From Clostridia bacterium (lineage in GTDB: Bacteria > Bacillota > Clostridia > Oscillospirales > CAG-272): 40,770 bases of DNA. Where the stretch lies: positions 1 to 40,770 of the forward strand of contig JAFTCN010000041.1 of the NCBI GenBank assembly GCA_017454675.1, given 5' to 3'. Shown here one piece after another: positions 23,028 to 32,423 of the stretch (position 1 is the stretch's first letter; each line of letters begins with the position of its first letter). Made by a program: the position numbers and the translations under genes. The notes below the pieces were generated by a model. The model saw only the letters and a program-made list of their open reading frames with translations. It did no database searches and had not been told where the DNA came from.

Positions 23028-24995
23028 TTATTCGAGTTCAAAAACTCCCTTGTACAGCTTGTAGTATGTTCCCTTTTCGGCGATCAGCTTTTCGTGGCTG
23101 CCGCGCTCGATGATCCTGCCGTGGTCGAGGACCATGATGACGTCGGCGTTGCGGACGGTAGAGAGCCGGTGCGCGATGACGAATGTCGTCCTGCCCTCCA
23201 TCAGCTTGTCCATGCCCCTCTGGACGATCGCCTCGGTCCTCGTGTCGATCGACGACGTCGCCTCGTCGAGTATCATGACGGGCGGGTCGGCGACGGCGCA
23301 GCGCGCGATCGCGATGAGCTGGCGCTGTCCCTGAGACAGGTTGGAGCCGTTGTTCGACAGTTCGGTCGCGTAGCCCTCGGGAAGCCTTGTGATGAAGTCG
23401 TCAGCGCCCGCGAGCCTGGCGGCTTCGACGCATTCCGCGTCGGTGGCGTCGAGCCGGCCGTAGCGTATGTTGTCCATGACGGTCCCGGTAAAGAGGTTGG
23501 TATCCTGAAGGACTATCCCCAGCGAGCGCCGCAGGTCGGACTTGCGTATCTTGTTGACGTTTATGCCGTCGTATCTGATCTTGCCGTCGGCGATGTCGTA
23601 GAAGCGGTTGATCAGGTTCGTGATCGTCGTCTTGCCGGCGCCCGTCGCTCCGACGAACGCCACCTTCTGGCCGGGATACGCGTAGACGCTGACGTCGAAG
23701 AGCACCTGCTTGCCCTCGGTATAGGCGAAATCGACGTCGTTCATCGTGACTTCTCCGCGAAGTTCGGTGTAGGTCACGGTGCCGTCGGCCCTGTGGGGAT
23801 GCTTCCAGGCCCAGTGTCCGGTGCGGTGATCGGCCTCGGTGACACTGCCGTCCGGCCCGATCACGGCATCGACGAGCTTGACGTAGCCGTCGTCTGTCTC
23901 GGGCTGCTCATCCATCAGCGCGAAGATCCTGCCTGCTCCGGCGCTGGCCATCGCGATGGCGTTGACCTGCTGGGAGAGCTGGTTGACGTTGCCGGTGAAC
24001 TGCTTCGTCATATTGAGGAAGGGCAGCAGGACGTCAATCGTGACGACCCCGAGTCCTGCGCCCGCGAAGAGTCCGCGGACCGACGGGTTCGGGACCCGGG
24101 CGAGCAGCAGAGCTCCGCCGACCGTCGCGATGATCACGTAAAGCAGGTTGCCTATGTTCATGATGACGGGGCCCAGGGTGTTCGCGTAGGCGTGCGCCCT
24201 GAAGCTGTCCTCATACAGTCTGTCGTTTGTCTTTTTGAAGTCTGCGAGCGCCTGATCCTCGTGGTTGAAGACCTTTACGACCTTCTGGCCGCTCATCATC
24301 TCCTGGATGAATCCCTCGGTCGCTCCGGTCGACTTCTGCTGCCTGACGAAATACTTAGCCGAGCCGCCGCCGAGCTTGCGGGAGACGAAGATCATCGCCG
24401 CGACGCCTGCCACCACGACCAGGGCCAGCCATACGCTGTACCAGATCATGACCCCGAAGACTCCGAGCACTATGATGCCCGAGGCGAGCATCTGCGGGAG
24501 CGCCTGCGATATGAACTCGCGGAGAGCGTCGGTGTCGTTGGTGTAGACGCTCATTATGTCGCCGTGCCTGTGGGTGTCGAAATACTTTATCGGGAGATCC
24601 TGCATGCTGTCGAACATGCGGCGGCGCACCTTCGACAGGAATCCCTGGGTTATCACCGCCATCAGCTGGCGCGAGGCGGTCGATGCCGCGATCGACAGCA
24701 CATAGAAGCCGACGAGCACCAGCACGAGAGGCACTATCTCTCCCGAGGCGGTCTCCCAGTCTCCCGACTTCCAGTGCACCTCTATGAGAGCCACCACCTT
24801 CTGCTGGAAGACGGCGGGCATGACGGAGCAGACGGCGTTGAAGATTATGCAGAACGCAGCCACCGGGACGAGCACGGGGTAAGCCCGGAGCAGCATCCCG
24901 AACACTCTGCCGAGCACTCCGCGGTCGACGCGCGGTCTTCCCTTTCCGGCTTCTCCCCCGCTGTCTCTCACTTGCCTGTTTCCGGTCTTACTCAT
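23028..24995 (-). CDS. ABC exporter half-transporter, consensus ATP-site subunit
   Basis: About 655 aa. A type IV ABC exporter fold of six hydrophobic segments is followed by a nucleotide-binding domain. Walker A is GATGAGKTT, then Q-loop VLQDTNLF, signature LSQGQRQ, Walker B VMILDEATSSIDTRTE and H-loop IAHRLST. The catalytic Glu and switch His are intact. The ATG 24995 follows AGGAGG and overlaps the partner gene's stop by 8 nt (ATGAGTAA), so the pair is translationally coupled. It forms a heterodimer with the upstream subunit, like TM287/288 or BmrCD. The cargo is unknown; drugs, lipids or peptides are usual. Confidence 0.93.
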   Translation of the reverse strand: MSKTGNRQVRDSGGEAGKGRPRVDRGVLGRVFGMLLRAYPVLVPVAAFCIIFNAVCSVMPAVFQQKVVALIEVHWKSGDWETASGEIVPLVLVLVGFYVLSIAASTASRQLMAVITQGFLSKVRRRMFDSMQDLPIKYFDTHRHGDIMSVYTNDTDALREFISQALPQMLASGIIVLGVFGVMIWYSVWLALVVVAGVAAMIFVSRKLGGGSAKYFVRQQKSTGATEGFIQEMMSGQKVVKVFNHEDQALADFKKTNDRLYEDSFRAHAYANTLGPVIMNIGNLLYVIIATVGGALLLARVPNPSVRGLFAGAGLGVVTIDVLLPFLNMTKQFTGNVNQLSQQVNAIAMASAGAGRIFALMDEQPETDDGYVKLVDAVIGPDGSVTEADHRTGHWAWKHPHRADGTVTYTELRGEVTMNDVDFAYTEGKQVLFDVSVYAYPGQKVAFVGATGAGKTTITNLINRFYDIADGKIRYDGINVNKIRKSDLRRSLGIVLQDTNLFTGTVMDNIRYGRLDATDAECVEAARLAGADDFITRLPEGYATELSNNGSNLSQGQRQLIAIARCAVADPPVMILDEATSSIDTRTEAIVQRGMDKLMEGRTTFVIAHRLSTVRNADVIMVLDHGRIIERGSHEKLIAEKGTYYKLYKGVFELE

Positions 24996-26736
24996 TGTCG
25001 GCGCCCTCCTTTCCGGCGGCCTGCTGTTCGCAGACCTCTCTGTAGATAAGAGAGCGCCCCAGGAGCTCCTCGTGCGTTCCAACGTCGGATATCCTTCCTC
25101 CGTCCATGACCGCGATCATGTCGGCGTCACGGACCGACGCCACCCTCTGCGCGATTATTATCTTGGTCGTCGAGGGTATGTACCGGCGGAATCCCGCCCT
25201 GATCCCGGCGTCTGTCTTCGTATCGACGGCGGACGTCGAGTCGTCGAGGATGAGTATCTTAGGCTTTTTGAGCAGCGCCCGCGCGATGCACAGCCGCTGC
25301 TTCTGTCCGCCCGAGACGTTCGTGCCGCCCTGCTCGATGTAGGTGTCGTAGCCGTCGGGCAGCGTATCGATGAACTCGTCGGCCCTGGCGAGCGAACACG
25401 CCTCGGCGATGGCGGCGTCGTCGGCACCGGGATCGCCCCAGCGGAGGTTCTCCCTCACCGTTCCGGAGAACAGCTGGTTCTTCTGCAGTACCATCGAGAC
25501 CGCGTCGCGCAGCGAATCGGTGCGGTATTCGCGGACGTCGTGACCGCCCACGAGCACCCTTCCGGCAGTCGCGTCGTAGAGCCTCGGGATGAGCTGCACG
25601 AGGGTGGATTTGGACGATCCCGTGCCTCCTATGATCCCGACCGTCGCTCCCGAAGGAATGGTAAGATTGATATTCTCAAGCGCGTTCTTTCTGGCCTCGG
25701 AGGAATATTTGAAACTGACGTTCTCGAAGACCACCGATCCGTCGGGGACCTCGGTCAGGGCGTCGGCGGGACTCGTGAGAGTCGGTTCCTCGCGGAGTAT
25801 CTCGTCGATCCTCTTGAAGGACTCGAAGGAGATCGTCAGGATGATGTATATCATCGAGAGCATCATCAGCGACATGAGTATCTGCATGCCGTAGGTAAGC
25901 ATCGACGAGATCTGCCCCACGTCTATGTCGGTCCCGCGGCTCTTTATGATCATCTTCGAACCGACGAGCAGCACGAAGACCATATTGAAGTGCATGCATA
26001 TCTGCATGAGCGGGGTGTTCAGCGCGACGATCCGCTCGGCTTTGGTGAATTCCTTCGCGATGCCGTCGGAGGCCTCGGCGAAGCGCTTCTTCTCGTAATC
26101 TTCGCGCGCGAAGCCCTTTACCACGCGCATGCCCCTGACGTTCTCCTCGATCGACTCGTTGAGTCTGTCGTACTTGCGGAAGATCTTACGGAAGGCAGGC
26201 ATGGCGAAACGCGCGATCATAAGAAGGCCGAAGATCAGGACGGGAATGACGACCACGAACGCTGTGGAGAGAGCTCCGCCCATTATGTATGCCATCACGA
26301 TCGAGAAGATGAACATGAGCGGGCTGCGGATCGCGGTCCGGATGACCATCATGTACGACATCTGCGCGTTGCCGACGTCGGTCGTCAGCCTCGTCACGAG
26401 CGAGGCGGTGGAAAACCTGTCGACGTTCTCGAAGGAAAACCCCTGTATTCTGGAGAACAGATCGTAGCGCAGGTTGCGGGCGAATCCCGCGGAGGCTTTG
26501 GCGCAGGTGCGGCCGGCGAGCCCGCCGCAGGTGAGCGAGAGCGCGGCCATCAGCGCGAGCAGGAGGCCCGTCATTATCAGGCTCCGCATATCGGTGCCGC
26601 GCTTTATGTTGTTTACGAGGTCTGCTGTGATAAACGGGATAAGGCACTCGATCACCGCCTCGCCAACCATAAAAATGAAGGTGAGGACAGTCGGCGCCCT
26701 GAATTCCCTCACGGATCGGAGGATCCTTCTGAACAT
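24988..26736 (-). CDS. ABC exporter half-transporter, degenerate ATP-site subunit
   Basis: 582 aa with the same exporter architecture, but key residues of its own site differ. Walker A is GGTGSSKST. Walker B reads ILILDDSTSAVD, with Asp where the catalytic Glu should be. The H-loop is IAQRVAS, with Gln for His. The signature VSGGQKQ is canonical and completes the partner's working site. This asymmetric pattern is known from heterodimeric bacterial exporters, in which one ATP site hydrolyses and the other mainly binds. It is first in the operon behind a fully consensus promoter. MarR-type repressors often sit beside such pairs, but none is present here. Confidence 0.93.
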   Translation of the reverse strand: MFRRILRSVREFRAPTVLTFIFMVGEAVIECLIPFITADLVNNIKRGTDMRSLIMTGLLLALMAALSLTCGGLAGRTCAKASAGFARNLRYDLFSRIQGFSFENVDRFSTASLVTRLTTDVGNAQMSYMMVIRTAIRSPLMFIFSIVMAYIMGGALSTAFVVVIPVLIFGLLMIARFAMPAFRKIFRKYDRLNESIEENVRGMRVVKGFAREDYEKKRFAEASDGIAKEFTKAERIVALNTPLMQICMHFNMVFVLLVGSKMIIKSRGTDIDVGQISSMLTYGMQILMSLMMLSMIYIILTISFESFKRIDEILREEPTLTSPADALTEVPDGSVVFENVSFKYSSEARKNALENINLTIPSGATVGIIGGTGSSKSTLVQLIPRLYDATAGRVLVGGHDVREYRTDSLRDAVSMVLQKNQLFSGTVRENLRWGDPGADDAAIAEACSLARADEFIDTLPDGYDTYIEQGGTNVSGGQKQRLCIARALLKKPKILILDDSTSAVDTKTDAGIRAGFRRYIPSTTKIIIAQRVASVRDADMIAVMDGGRISDVGTHEELLGRSLIYREVCEQQAAGKEGADNE

Positions 26737-26775
26737 GGGTACGCGTCCTTTCGGAAAATCAAATATATCTGTATT

Positions 26776-26805
26776 ATTATATTACAAATATTGACGCTTG
26801 TCAAT
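26776..26805 (-). promoter_or_regulatory. consensus promoter of the ABC exporter with overlapping dyad
   Basis: On the minus strand: TTGACA (26799-26804), a 17-nt spacer, then TATAAT (26776-26781), a perfect sigma-A match. The dyad ATTGAC-GCTT-GTCAAT (26790-26805) covers the -35 box, so a repressor bound there would block polymerase. That function is inference. Confidence 0.75.
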
Positions 26806-26841
26806 TAAAAAAAGGCCGCGCAGGGCCTGTTCACTTTAAGA

Positions 26842-26870
26842 TTGACTTTATCCTCAGGATGTAGTAAAAT
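26842..26870 (+). promoter_or_regulatory. promoter of the MBOAT-SGNH unit
   Basis: TTGACT (26842-26847), a 17-nt spacer, then TAAAAT (26865-26870), about 30 nt before the TTG start at 26901. Confidence 0.65.
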
Positions 26871-26900
26871 AGTATAAAGATAAAATCAGGGGAGTATGCT

Positions 26901-28304
26901 TTGGGATTCAGCAGCATAGAATACATATTTCTTTTTATGCCCTTTTTCGCCGCGGCATACCGCATCATGCCGGGCAGGTTCAGGAACGCCCTGCTCCTCG
27001 CCGGCAGCCTGGTCTTCTACTTCGCGGCGTCGGGGGCGCACAGGGACCCGACGGCGCTGATCCTGCTTGCCGCGTCGGCCATCGCGAACTGGCTCGTCGG
27101 TCTTCTGGCCTCGGAATTCCCGCGCAGCAGGAAGCTCTGGATCGCGGTCTCGGTGATATTCAACTTCGGTATACTGTTCTTCTTCAAATACGCCGGGGCT
27201 GCCGAGCGGCTGATCACCGGGGAGCGGGTCGTCTTCGAGGACCTGATATTCCCTCTCGGGATCAGCTTCTACAGCTTCAAGGCCGTGGGATACACCGCCG
27301 ACGTCTGCCGCGGGCATGTCGCGGCCGAGACTTCGCCGGTGCGCTTCGCGGCGTGGTTCTGCATGTTCCCGACCGTCACGGCCGGGCCCATCACTTCATA
27401 CGGAGCAACATCAAAGGAGCTTGACGGACCCGACTTCGGCATACTCAGGTTCAACGACGGTATACGCGCCTTCGTCACCGGACTCGCGTTCAAGGTGCTG
27501 CTCGCCGACCGGATCTACCCGCTCTTCTTCGCCGTATCGACGACAGGCTGGGACAGCGTCTCAACGCCTCTCGCTTGGCTGTCGATGATCGCCTACTCGC
27601 TCTACATCTATTTCGACTTCGCCGGCTATTCGCTCATGGCGATAGGCACGGGGCGGATGCTGGGCTTTGAGCTGCCGGTGAACTTCAGGACTCCCTATAT
27701 GTCGAAGAGCATGACTGAGTTCTGGCGCAGGTGGCACATCACGCTCGGCGCCTGGTTCAAAAACTACATCTACATCCCTCTCGGCGGCAGCCGCCGCGGA
27801 AAGGCCGTTCTGATATTCAGCTCCCTCGCGGTGTGGCTGTTCACCGGCATATGGCACGGCTCAACACTGAACTTCCTCATCTGGGGGCTCTTCCTCTTCG
27901 CCGTCGTGATGCTCGAGAAGTTCTTCATCGGGAAATATCTAAGCCGCTTCCCCTGGCTCGGCCATATCTACATGGCATTTCTGATCCCTGTCTCCTGGAC
28001 GATCTTCGCCTTCCCGAAGACGGCCGACCTCGCCGGCTGCTTCGAGCGGCTCTTCCCCTTCCTGCCGCAGGGCGAGATCTTTCCGATCTATCACGACTGG
28101 CTCACATACCTCGGCAGATACTGGTACTACCTGCTGCCCGGGCTCGTCTTCTGCACGTCGCTCCCCGGCTTCATTGAGAAGAAGCTCTCGGAAAAGCCCG
28201 CGGGGCGCATCGTATGTGACGCCGTGCTCGCGGCGCTGTTCGTCGCGTCGGTCTGGTTCCTCCGGAAATTCGATTCGGACGTCTTCATGTACGGAAACTT
28301 CTGA
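26901..28304 (+). CDS. MBOAT family O-acyltransferase (AlgI/DltB-like)
   Basis: 467 aa polytopic membrane protein. Conserved MBOAT signatures are FPLGISFYSFKAVGYTADV, FPTVTAGPI, EFWRRWHITLGAWFKNYIYIPLGGSR and the catalytic-His region FTGIWHGSTLNF. These enzymes move acyl groups, usually acetyl, across the membrane for O-acylation of extracellular polymers. The start is TTG 26901, 6-7 nt after AGGGGAG. The gene is followed after 51 nt by an anchored SGNH protein, the usual partner that completes transfer to the polysaccharide. The target polymer (peptidoglycan, secondary wall polymer or exopolysaccharide) cannot be told. Confidence 0.92.
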   Translation: MGFSSIEYIFLFMPFFAAAYRIMPGRFRNALLLAGSLVFYFAASGAHRDPTALILLAASAIANWLVGLLASEFPRSRKLWIAVSVIFNFGILFFFKYAGAAERLITGERVVFEDLIFPLGISFYSFKAVGYTADVCRGHVAAETSPVRFAAWFCMFPTVTAGPITSYGATSKELDGPDFGILRFNDGIRAFVTGLAFKVLLADRIYPLFFAVSTTGWDSVSTPLAWLSMIAYSLYIYFDFAGYSLMAIGTGRMLGFELPVNFRTPYMSKSMTEFWRRWHITLGAWFKNYIYIPLGGSRRGKAVLIFSSLAVWLFTGIWHGSTLNFLIWGLFLFAVVMLEKFFIGKYLSRFPWLGHIYMAFLIPVSWTIFAFPKTADLAGCFERLFPFLPQGEIFPIYHDWLTYLGRYWYYLLPGLVFCTSLPGFIEKKLSEKPAGRIVCDAVLAALFVASVWFLRKFDSDVFMYGNF

Positions 28305-28355
28305 CGCGCCATTATTCACCGGTTCAGGATAATATTCAAGGATAACGCATAAAAC

Positions 28356-29402
28356 ATGAAAAAAGAAGGCTTCAGAGCGCTGATATCGCTCGTTATATTC
28401 ATTCTCGGCGTCGCGATAACGCTCCCGATGGCCACCGGCGTCCTGCTCGACAAGCTGCCGGGACACGGTGAGATCACGGAGCCGGACGACTATCCCGACT
28501 TTCCCGGCGACCCGACGGACACAGACGCGGAGATCACGTCAGATGTCCCCGTCGAAACGACAGACGGCGTCACGACGGAGACACCGGACACCGGAAGCAC
28601 GGCCGCCCTGCCCGACGATTCCTCGTCCGATCCCGTCATCATCACAGAGCCCGTGACCACCGAAGATATCACGACGCTCCCCCCCGTCACGACCGTCCCC
28701 GAGGTGACGACGTCCCCCGAAGAGCTGACGAGACCGGCGTACACCGGGTCCGACTTCCCCTGGACGAAGGTCGGCGCGTCGTATTTCAGCGACGCTCTCT
28801 TCATCGGAGACTCCAGGACCGTCGGCATCCGCAACGCGAGCGCCGGCAGGCTCGCCTCGGCCGTCTTCTTCTGCGACATCGGAGTGAGCGCCTCAAAGGC
28901 CATGAACAACAGATACGAGGCGACGACCGGAGCCGACACCTCTGGCAAATACACGAAGCTCGGGACCTTCACGCTCACCGATCTGCTGAAGTCGAGGACC
29001 TTCCGCAAGATATACATTATGGTGGGAGTAAACGAGCTCGGCGGTTCGATCGGAGGCATCACGAACAACATAAAGAAGCTTCTCGAGACCGTGAGGACGG
29101 CCTGCCCCGACGCGATAATCTTCATGGAGGCGAACCTCCACTTCACCGCCGAGGCGGACAAAAGATACGCCTCCCAGGGCAAGTCCTACATGAGCAACGC
29201 GAGGATGTATCAGGTCAACTCGAATATCGCCGACATGGCCGACTGGGACAGGGTCTTCTATATCGACATAAACGAGATCTTCGACATAGCAGGGGGCACC
29301 TTCAACCCCGAATACTCGGGTGACGGCGTGCACCCGACCGCCCGCTACTACAGAGAGTGGGCCGACTGGTTCTACACCAAGGGAGTCATAAAACAGGGCT
29401 GA
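28356..29402 (+). CDS. membrane-anchored SGNH/GDSL esterase or acyltransferase
   Basis: 348 aa. One N-terminal membrane helix (ALISLVIFILGVAITLPMATGVLL) is followed by a Thr/Pro/Asp-rich linker of about 100 residues. The SGNH domain follows: block I LFIGDSRTVGI (nucleophile Ser), MVGVNELGG (block III) and SGDGVHPTARYY (block V Asp/His). Extracytoplasmic O-acetyl transfer or esterase activity is expected. Placed after the MBOAT gene, it probably forms a two-protein O-acylation system resembling AlgI/AlgX or PatA/PatB. The ribosome binding site is weak (AAGGA, 13 nt away), so coupling to MBOAT expression is likely. Confidence 0.9.
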   Translation: MKKEGFRALISLVIFILGVAITLPMATGVLLDKLPGHGEITEPDDYPDFPGDPTDTDAEITSDVPVETTDGVTTETPDTGSTAALPDDSSSDPVIITEPVTTEDITTLPPVTTVPEVTTSPEELTRPAYTGSDFPWTKVGASYFSDALFIGDSRTVGIRNASAGRLASAVFFCDIGVSASKAMNNRYEATTGADTSGKYTKLGTFTLTDLLKSRTFRKIYIMVGVNELGGSIGGITNNIKKLLETVRTACPDAIIFMEANLHFTAEADKRYASQGKSYMSNARMYQVNSNIADMADWDRVFYIDINEIFDIAGGTFNPEYSGDGVHPTARYYREWADWFYTKGVIKQG

Positions 29403-29466
29403 GACCGCGCCCGGCGAAATAAACGGAATCACGTCTCTCTGCCCCGGGATCATCCCGGTGCACTGC

Positions 29467-29496
29467 AAAAGGCCGCACGTAACGCGCGGCCTTTTT
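29467..29496. terminator. bidirectional terminator between SGNH gene and rnpB
   Basis: GGCCGC...GCGGCC stem (about 29471-29491) with A4 on the left and T5 on the right, functional in both directions. It ends the rightward SGNH transcript and the leftward rnpB transcript. Confidence 0.8.
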
Positions 29497-29867
29497 CGCA
29501 ACTCTGTCTGTAAGCCGGGTTCTGTCTTGAACGGCCATCTGTCTTTGCGGCGCGTCGCCGCGCCGCTCGCGGGCATGAGCCCGCTGCCACCCGGGGATAT
29601 CTGCCGGGCCGGCGATCCCCATGCGGTGTTGCTTCGGATAGGGTTTACAGCGGACGCACGTTACCGTGCGAACTGGTGAGCTCTTACCTCGCCTTTCCAC
29701 CCTTGCCACACGCGCCCGGAGGCGCTGTTCGGCGGTTTATTTCTGTTGCACTTTCCCGGCGGTCACCCGCGGCTGACGTTATCAGCTATCCTGCCCTTTG
29801 AAGCCCGGACTTTCCTCACGGTAAAACCTTTCGGCATGATACCGCGCGGCCGTCCGGCAGAGTTGCG
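29497..29867 (-). ncRNA. rnpB: RNase P RNA (bacterial class A)
   Basis: The ribozyme component of RNase P, which processes tRNA 5' ends. On the minus strand the conserved 5' core GAGGAAAGUCCGGGCUUC (about 29800-29817) and the 3' core ACAGAACCCGGCUUAC (about 29510-29525) form P4. Terminal helix P1 is CGCAACTCT (29859-29867) paired with AGAGTTGCG (29497-29505 on the minus strand). The length of about 371 nt fits class A. A consensus promoter lies 7-8 nt upstream of the 5' end and a terminator abuts the 3' end. Confidence 0.95.
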
Positions 29868-29874
29868 GATAGAT

Positions 29875-29903
29875 ATTATACCATCTTACGGGGTTTTTGT
29901 CAA
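29875..29903 (-). promoter_or_regulatory. consensus promoter of rnpB
   Basis: Minus strand: TTGACA (29898-29903), a 17-nt spacer, then TATAAT (29875-29880) with an extended TGG before it. The start is predicted at 29867-29868, exactly at P1. Confidence 0.85.
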
Positions 29904-29956
29904 TCCCCGGACAGACAGCGGAGAAGCATCCCGGTATCCCCGGCGGCTTCTTCATT

Positions 29957-32371
29957 TTATTTCACCACTATGTTTATTATCCGGTTGGGAACGGTGATCT
30001 CCTTTATGACCGTCTTTCCTTCGAGGATCGACGCGATCTTCGCGTCGGATTTCGCGATCTGCAGCGCCTGATCCTTCGGGCAGTCCTTCGGGAGCAGAAC
30101 GGTCCCGCGGAGCTTGCCGTTGATCTGCACGGCGACCTCCACCGTCGCGTCGACGGTCTTCTCCTCGTCATACGTCGGCCAGGACGAGAGCGACAGAAGT
30201 CCCTTGTTGCCGAGGCGTTCGTTTATCTCCTCGCAGAGGTGAGGCGCGACGGGACAGAGCAGCTTTATAAATGTGAGCAGCTCGTCGCGGGTCAGATGAC
30301 CGACTTCGAAGATCTCGTTGATGAGGCCCATGAGCGCCGCGATGGCGGTGTTGAACTTCATCGACTCGTAGTCGTCTGTCACCTTCTTTACCGTCTTGTG
30401 GAAGGAGGTCTCGAGCTCGGGTGTCGACCCGTTCCCGCGGGAGATGACGAAGAGATCGTCGACTCTCTCGAGGAAGCGCTTGCAGCCCTTGACGCCGTTC
30501 TCGGACCAGGGAGCGGCGGCGCTGTAGTCGCCCATGAAGAGGATGTATGTGCGGAGGACGTCGGCTCCGTATTCGTCGATGACGTCGTTGGGATCGACGA
30601 CGTTCCCCTTGGATTTGCTCATCTTATCGCCGTCGGGGCCGAGGATCAGGCCCTGGGCGGTACGTTTCGCGTAGGGCTCGGACGTGGGAACGGCTCCGAT
30701 GTCGTAAAGGAACTTGTGCCAGAAGCGCGAGTAGATCATATGACGCGTGACGTGCTCCATGCCGCCGTTGTACCAGTCGACGGGAAGCCAGTATTTGAGC
30801 TTCCCGGGGTCTGCGAGGCAGTCGCCGTTGTGCGGATCGGTGTAGCGGAGGAAGTACCAAGACGACCCGGCCCACTGGGGCATGGTGTCGGTCTCGCGCT
30901 TCGCGTCGCCGCCGCAGACGGGGCACTTGCAGTTTACGAACGAATCGATCCTGGCGAGAGGCGATTCGCCTCCCTGTCCGGGCGCGAACTCCTTCATCGG
31001 CGGGAGCTTCAGCGGGAGCTCGTCTTCGGGGACCGGGACCATGCCGCACTTCGGGCAGTGCACGATCGGGATCGGCTCGCCCCAGTAGCGCTGGCGGTTG
31101 AACGCCCAGTCCTTCATCTTGTACTGGACTCCGCCCTCGCCTATCCCGCGAGAGACGAGCTCGCGGGTCATGCGCTTTATCGAATCCTTCTTGTTCGTAT
31201 ATCCGTTTAAGAACTCCGAATTGACCATCTCGCCGTCGCCGGTGTAGGCCTCGCGGGAGATGTCACCGCCCTTTATGACCTCGATGATGTCGATCCCGAA
31301 CTTCTTTGCGAACTCCCAGTCGCGAGTGTCGTGAGCCGGAACGGCCATGATCGCGCCGGTGCCGTAACCCATCATCACGTAGTCGGCGATGTAGATCGGG
31401 ATCTCCTTACCGTTCAGCGGGTTGACCGCGGTGAGTCCCTGAAGCTTCACGCCCGTCTTCTCCTTGACGAGCTGGGTGCGCTCGAATTCCGTCTTCTTCG
31501 CGCAGACCGAGCGGTAGGCGGCGACATCGTCCATGTTGGCGATCCTCGACGCGTATTTGTCGATCAGCGGATGCTCGGGCGCCATGACCATGAAGGTAAC
31601 GCCGAAGAGGGTGTCGGGGCGCGTGGTGTAGATGCGGAGCGTCTCGTCTGTCCCGGCGAGCGGGAAGTTGACGAAGGCGCCCTCTGATCGGCCGATCCAG
31701 TTGACCTGCTGCTGCCTGATGTTGGGGAGGTAGTCGACGCCGTCGAGACCTTTCAGCAGCTTGTCGGCGTACTCTGTGATGCGGAGATACCAGACGTCCT
31801 TGGATTTCTGGATGATGTCGCTGTGGCAGATGTCGCACTTGCCGCCCTGTGAGTCCTCGTTCGAGAGGACGACCTTGCACGACGGACAGTAGTTGACGAG
31901 CGCGGTATCGCGGAAGGCGAGTCCGGCTTTGAACATCTGAACGAAGATCCACTGTGTCCACCTGTAGTAGTCCTCGTCGGTGGTATCGACGACGCGCGTC
32001 CAGTCGAACGAGTATCCGACACGCTTCAGCTGACCGGTGAACTTCCGGATGTTGCGGTCGGTGACCTCGCGCGGATGGGTGCCCGTTTTTATGGCGTAGT
32101 TCTCGGTGGGCAGTCCGAAGGCGTCGAATCCCATCGGAAAGAGCACGTTGTAACCCTCCATCCGGCGCTTGCGCGAGATCACCTCAAGCCCGGTGTAGGC
32201 CTTGATGTGACCCACGTGCATGCCGGCGCCCGAGGGATACGGAAACTCGACGAGAGCGTAGAATTTCTTCTTTTCGCTCCCTGCCTCTCCCGGATCTGCC
32301 GCTCTGAAGGCTCCCGCCTTCTCCCAGCGGTCCTGCCACTTTTTTTCGACTTCAAGGTAGTTGTATTTCAT
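29957..32371 (-). CDS. leuS: leucyl-tRNA synthetase
   Basis: Class Ia aminoacyl-tRNA synthetase charging tRNA-Leu. 804 aa, the usual bacterial length. The HIGH-type motif is in PYPSGAGMHVGHIKAY (near residue 50) and KMSKSKGN is near residue 582. A zinc-type cysteine pair (CPSC...CDIC) and a CP1 editing domain with TTRPDTLFG are present. The C-terminal anticodon-binding region contains LTRDELLTFIKLLCPVAPH and VAVQINGKLRG. The ATG 32371 follows GAGG. It is the last protein gene of the leftward housekeeping operon, 52 nt after rsfS. I see no T-box leader in that gap. Confidence 0.97.
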   Translation of the reverse strand: MKYNYLEVEKKWQDRWEKAGAFRAADPGEAGSEKKKFYALVEFPYPSGAGMHVGHIKAYTGLEVISRKRRMEGYNVLFPMGFDAFGLPTENYAIKTGTHPREVTDRNIRKFTGQLKRVGYSFDWTRVVDTTDEDYYRWTQWIFVQMFKAGLAFRDTALVNYCPSCKVVLSNEDSQGGKCDICHSDIIQKSKDVWYLRITEYADKLLKGLDGVDYLPNIRQQQVNWIGRSEGAFVNFPLAGTDETLRIYTTRPDTLFGVTFMVMAPEHPLIDKYASRIANMDDVAAYRSVCAKKTEFERTQLVKEKTGVKLQGLTAVNPLNGKEIPIYIADYVMMGYGTGAIMAVPAHDTRDWEFAKKFGIDIIEVIKGGDISREAYTGDGEMVNSEFLNGYTNKKDSIKRMTRELVSRGIGEGGVQYKMKDWAFNRQRYWGEPIPIVHCPKCGMVPVPEDELPLKLPPMKEFAPGQGGESPLARIDSFVNCKCPVCGGDAKRETDTMPQWAGSSWYFLRYTDPHNGDCLADPGKLKYWLPVDWYNGGMEHVTRHMIYSRFWHKFLYDIGAVPTSEPYAKRTAQGLILGPDGDKMSKSKGNVVDPNDVIDEYGADVLRTYILFMGDYSAAAPWSENGVKGCKRFLERVDDLFVISRGNGSTPELETSFHKTVKKVTDDYESMKFNTAIAALMGLINEIFEVGHLTRDELLTFIKLLCPVAPHLCEEINERLGNKGLLSLSSWPTYDEEKTVDATVEVAVQINGKLRGTVLLPKDCPKDQALQIAKSDAKIASILEGKTVIKEITVPNRIINIVVK

Positions 32372-32423
32372 TTCTTCTTCCTCTGTCTGTGCTGTTACTG
32401 TTTTTTGTTCCGCGGGCGGACGC

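Noticed and set aside
23094..25049. 651-aa plus-strand frame opposite the ABC subunit
   Set aside because: Shadow of the ABC gene; rich in Asp/His/Arg, with no motifs.
26887..27317. 143-aa minus-strand frame opposite the MBOAT gene
   Set aside because: Shadow of a well-supported membrane acyltransferase gene.
32372..32423. T-box leader before leuS
   Set aside because: The gap is only 52 nt and lies within an operon; it is too short for a T-box.
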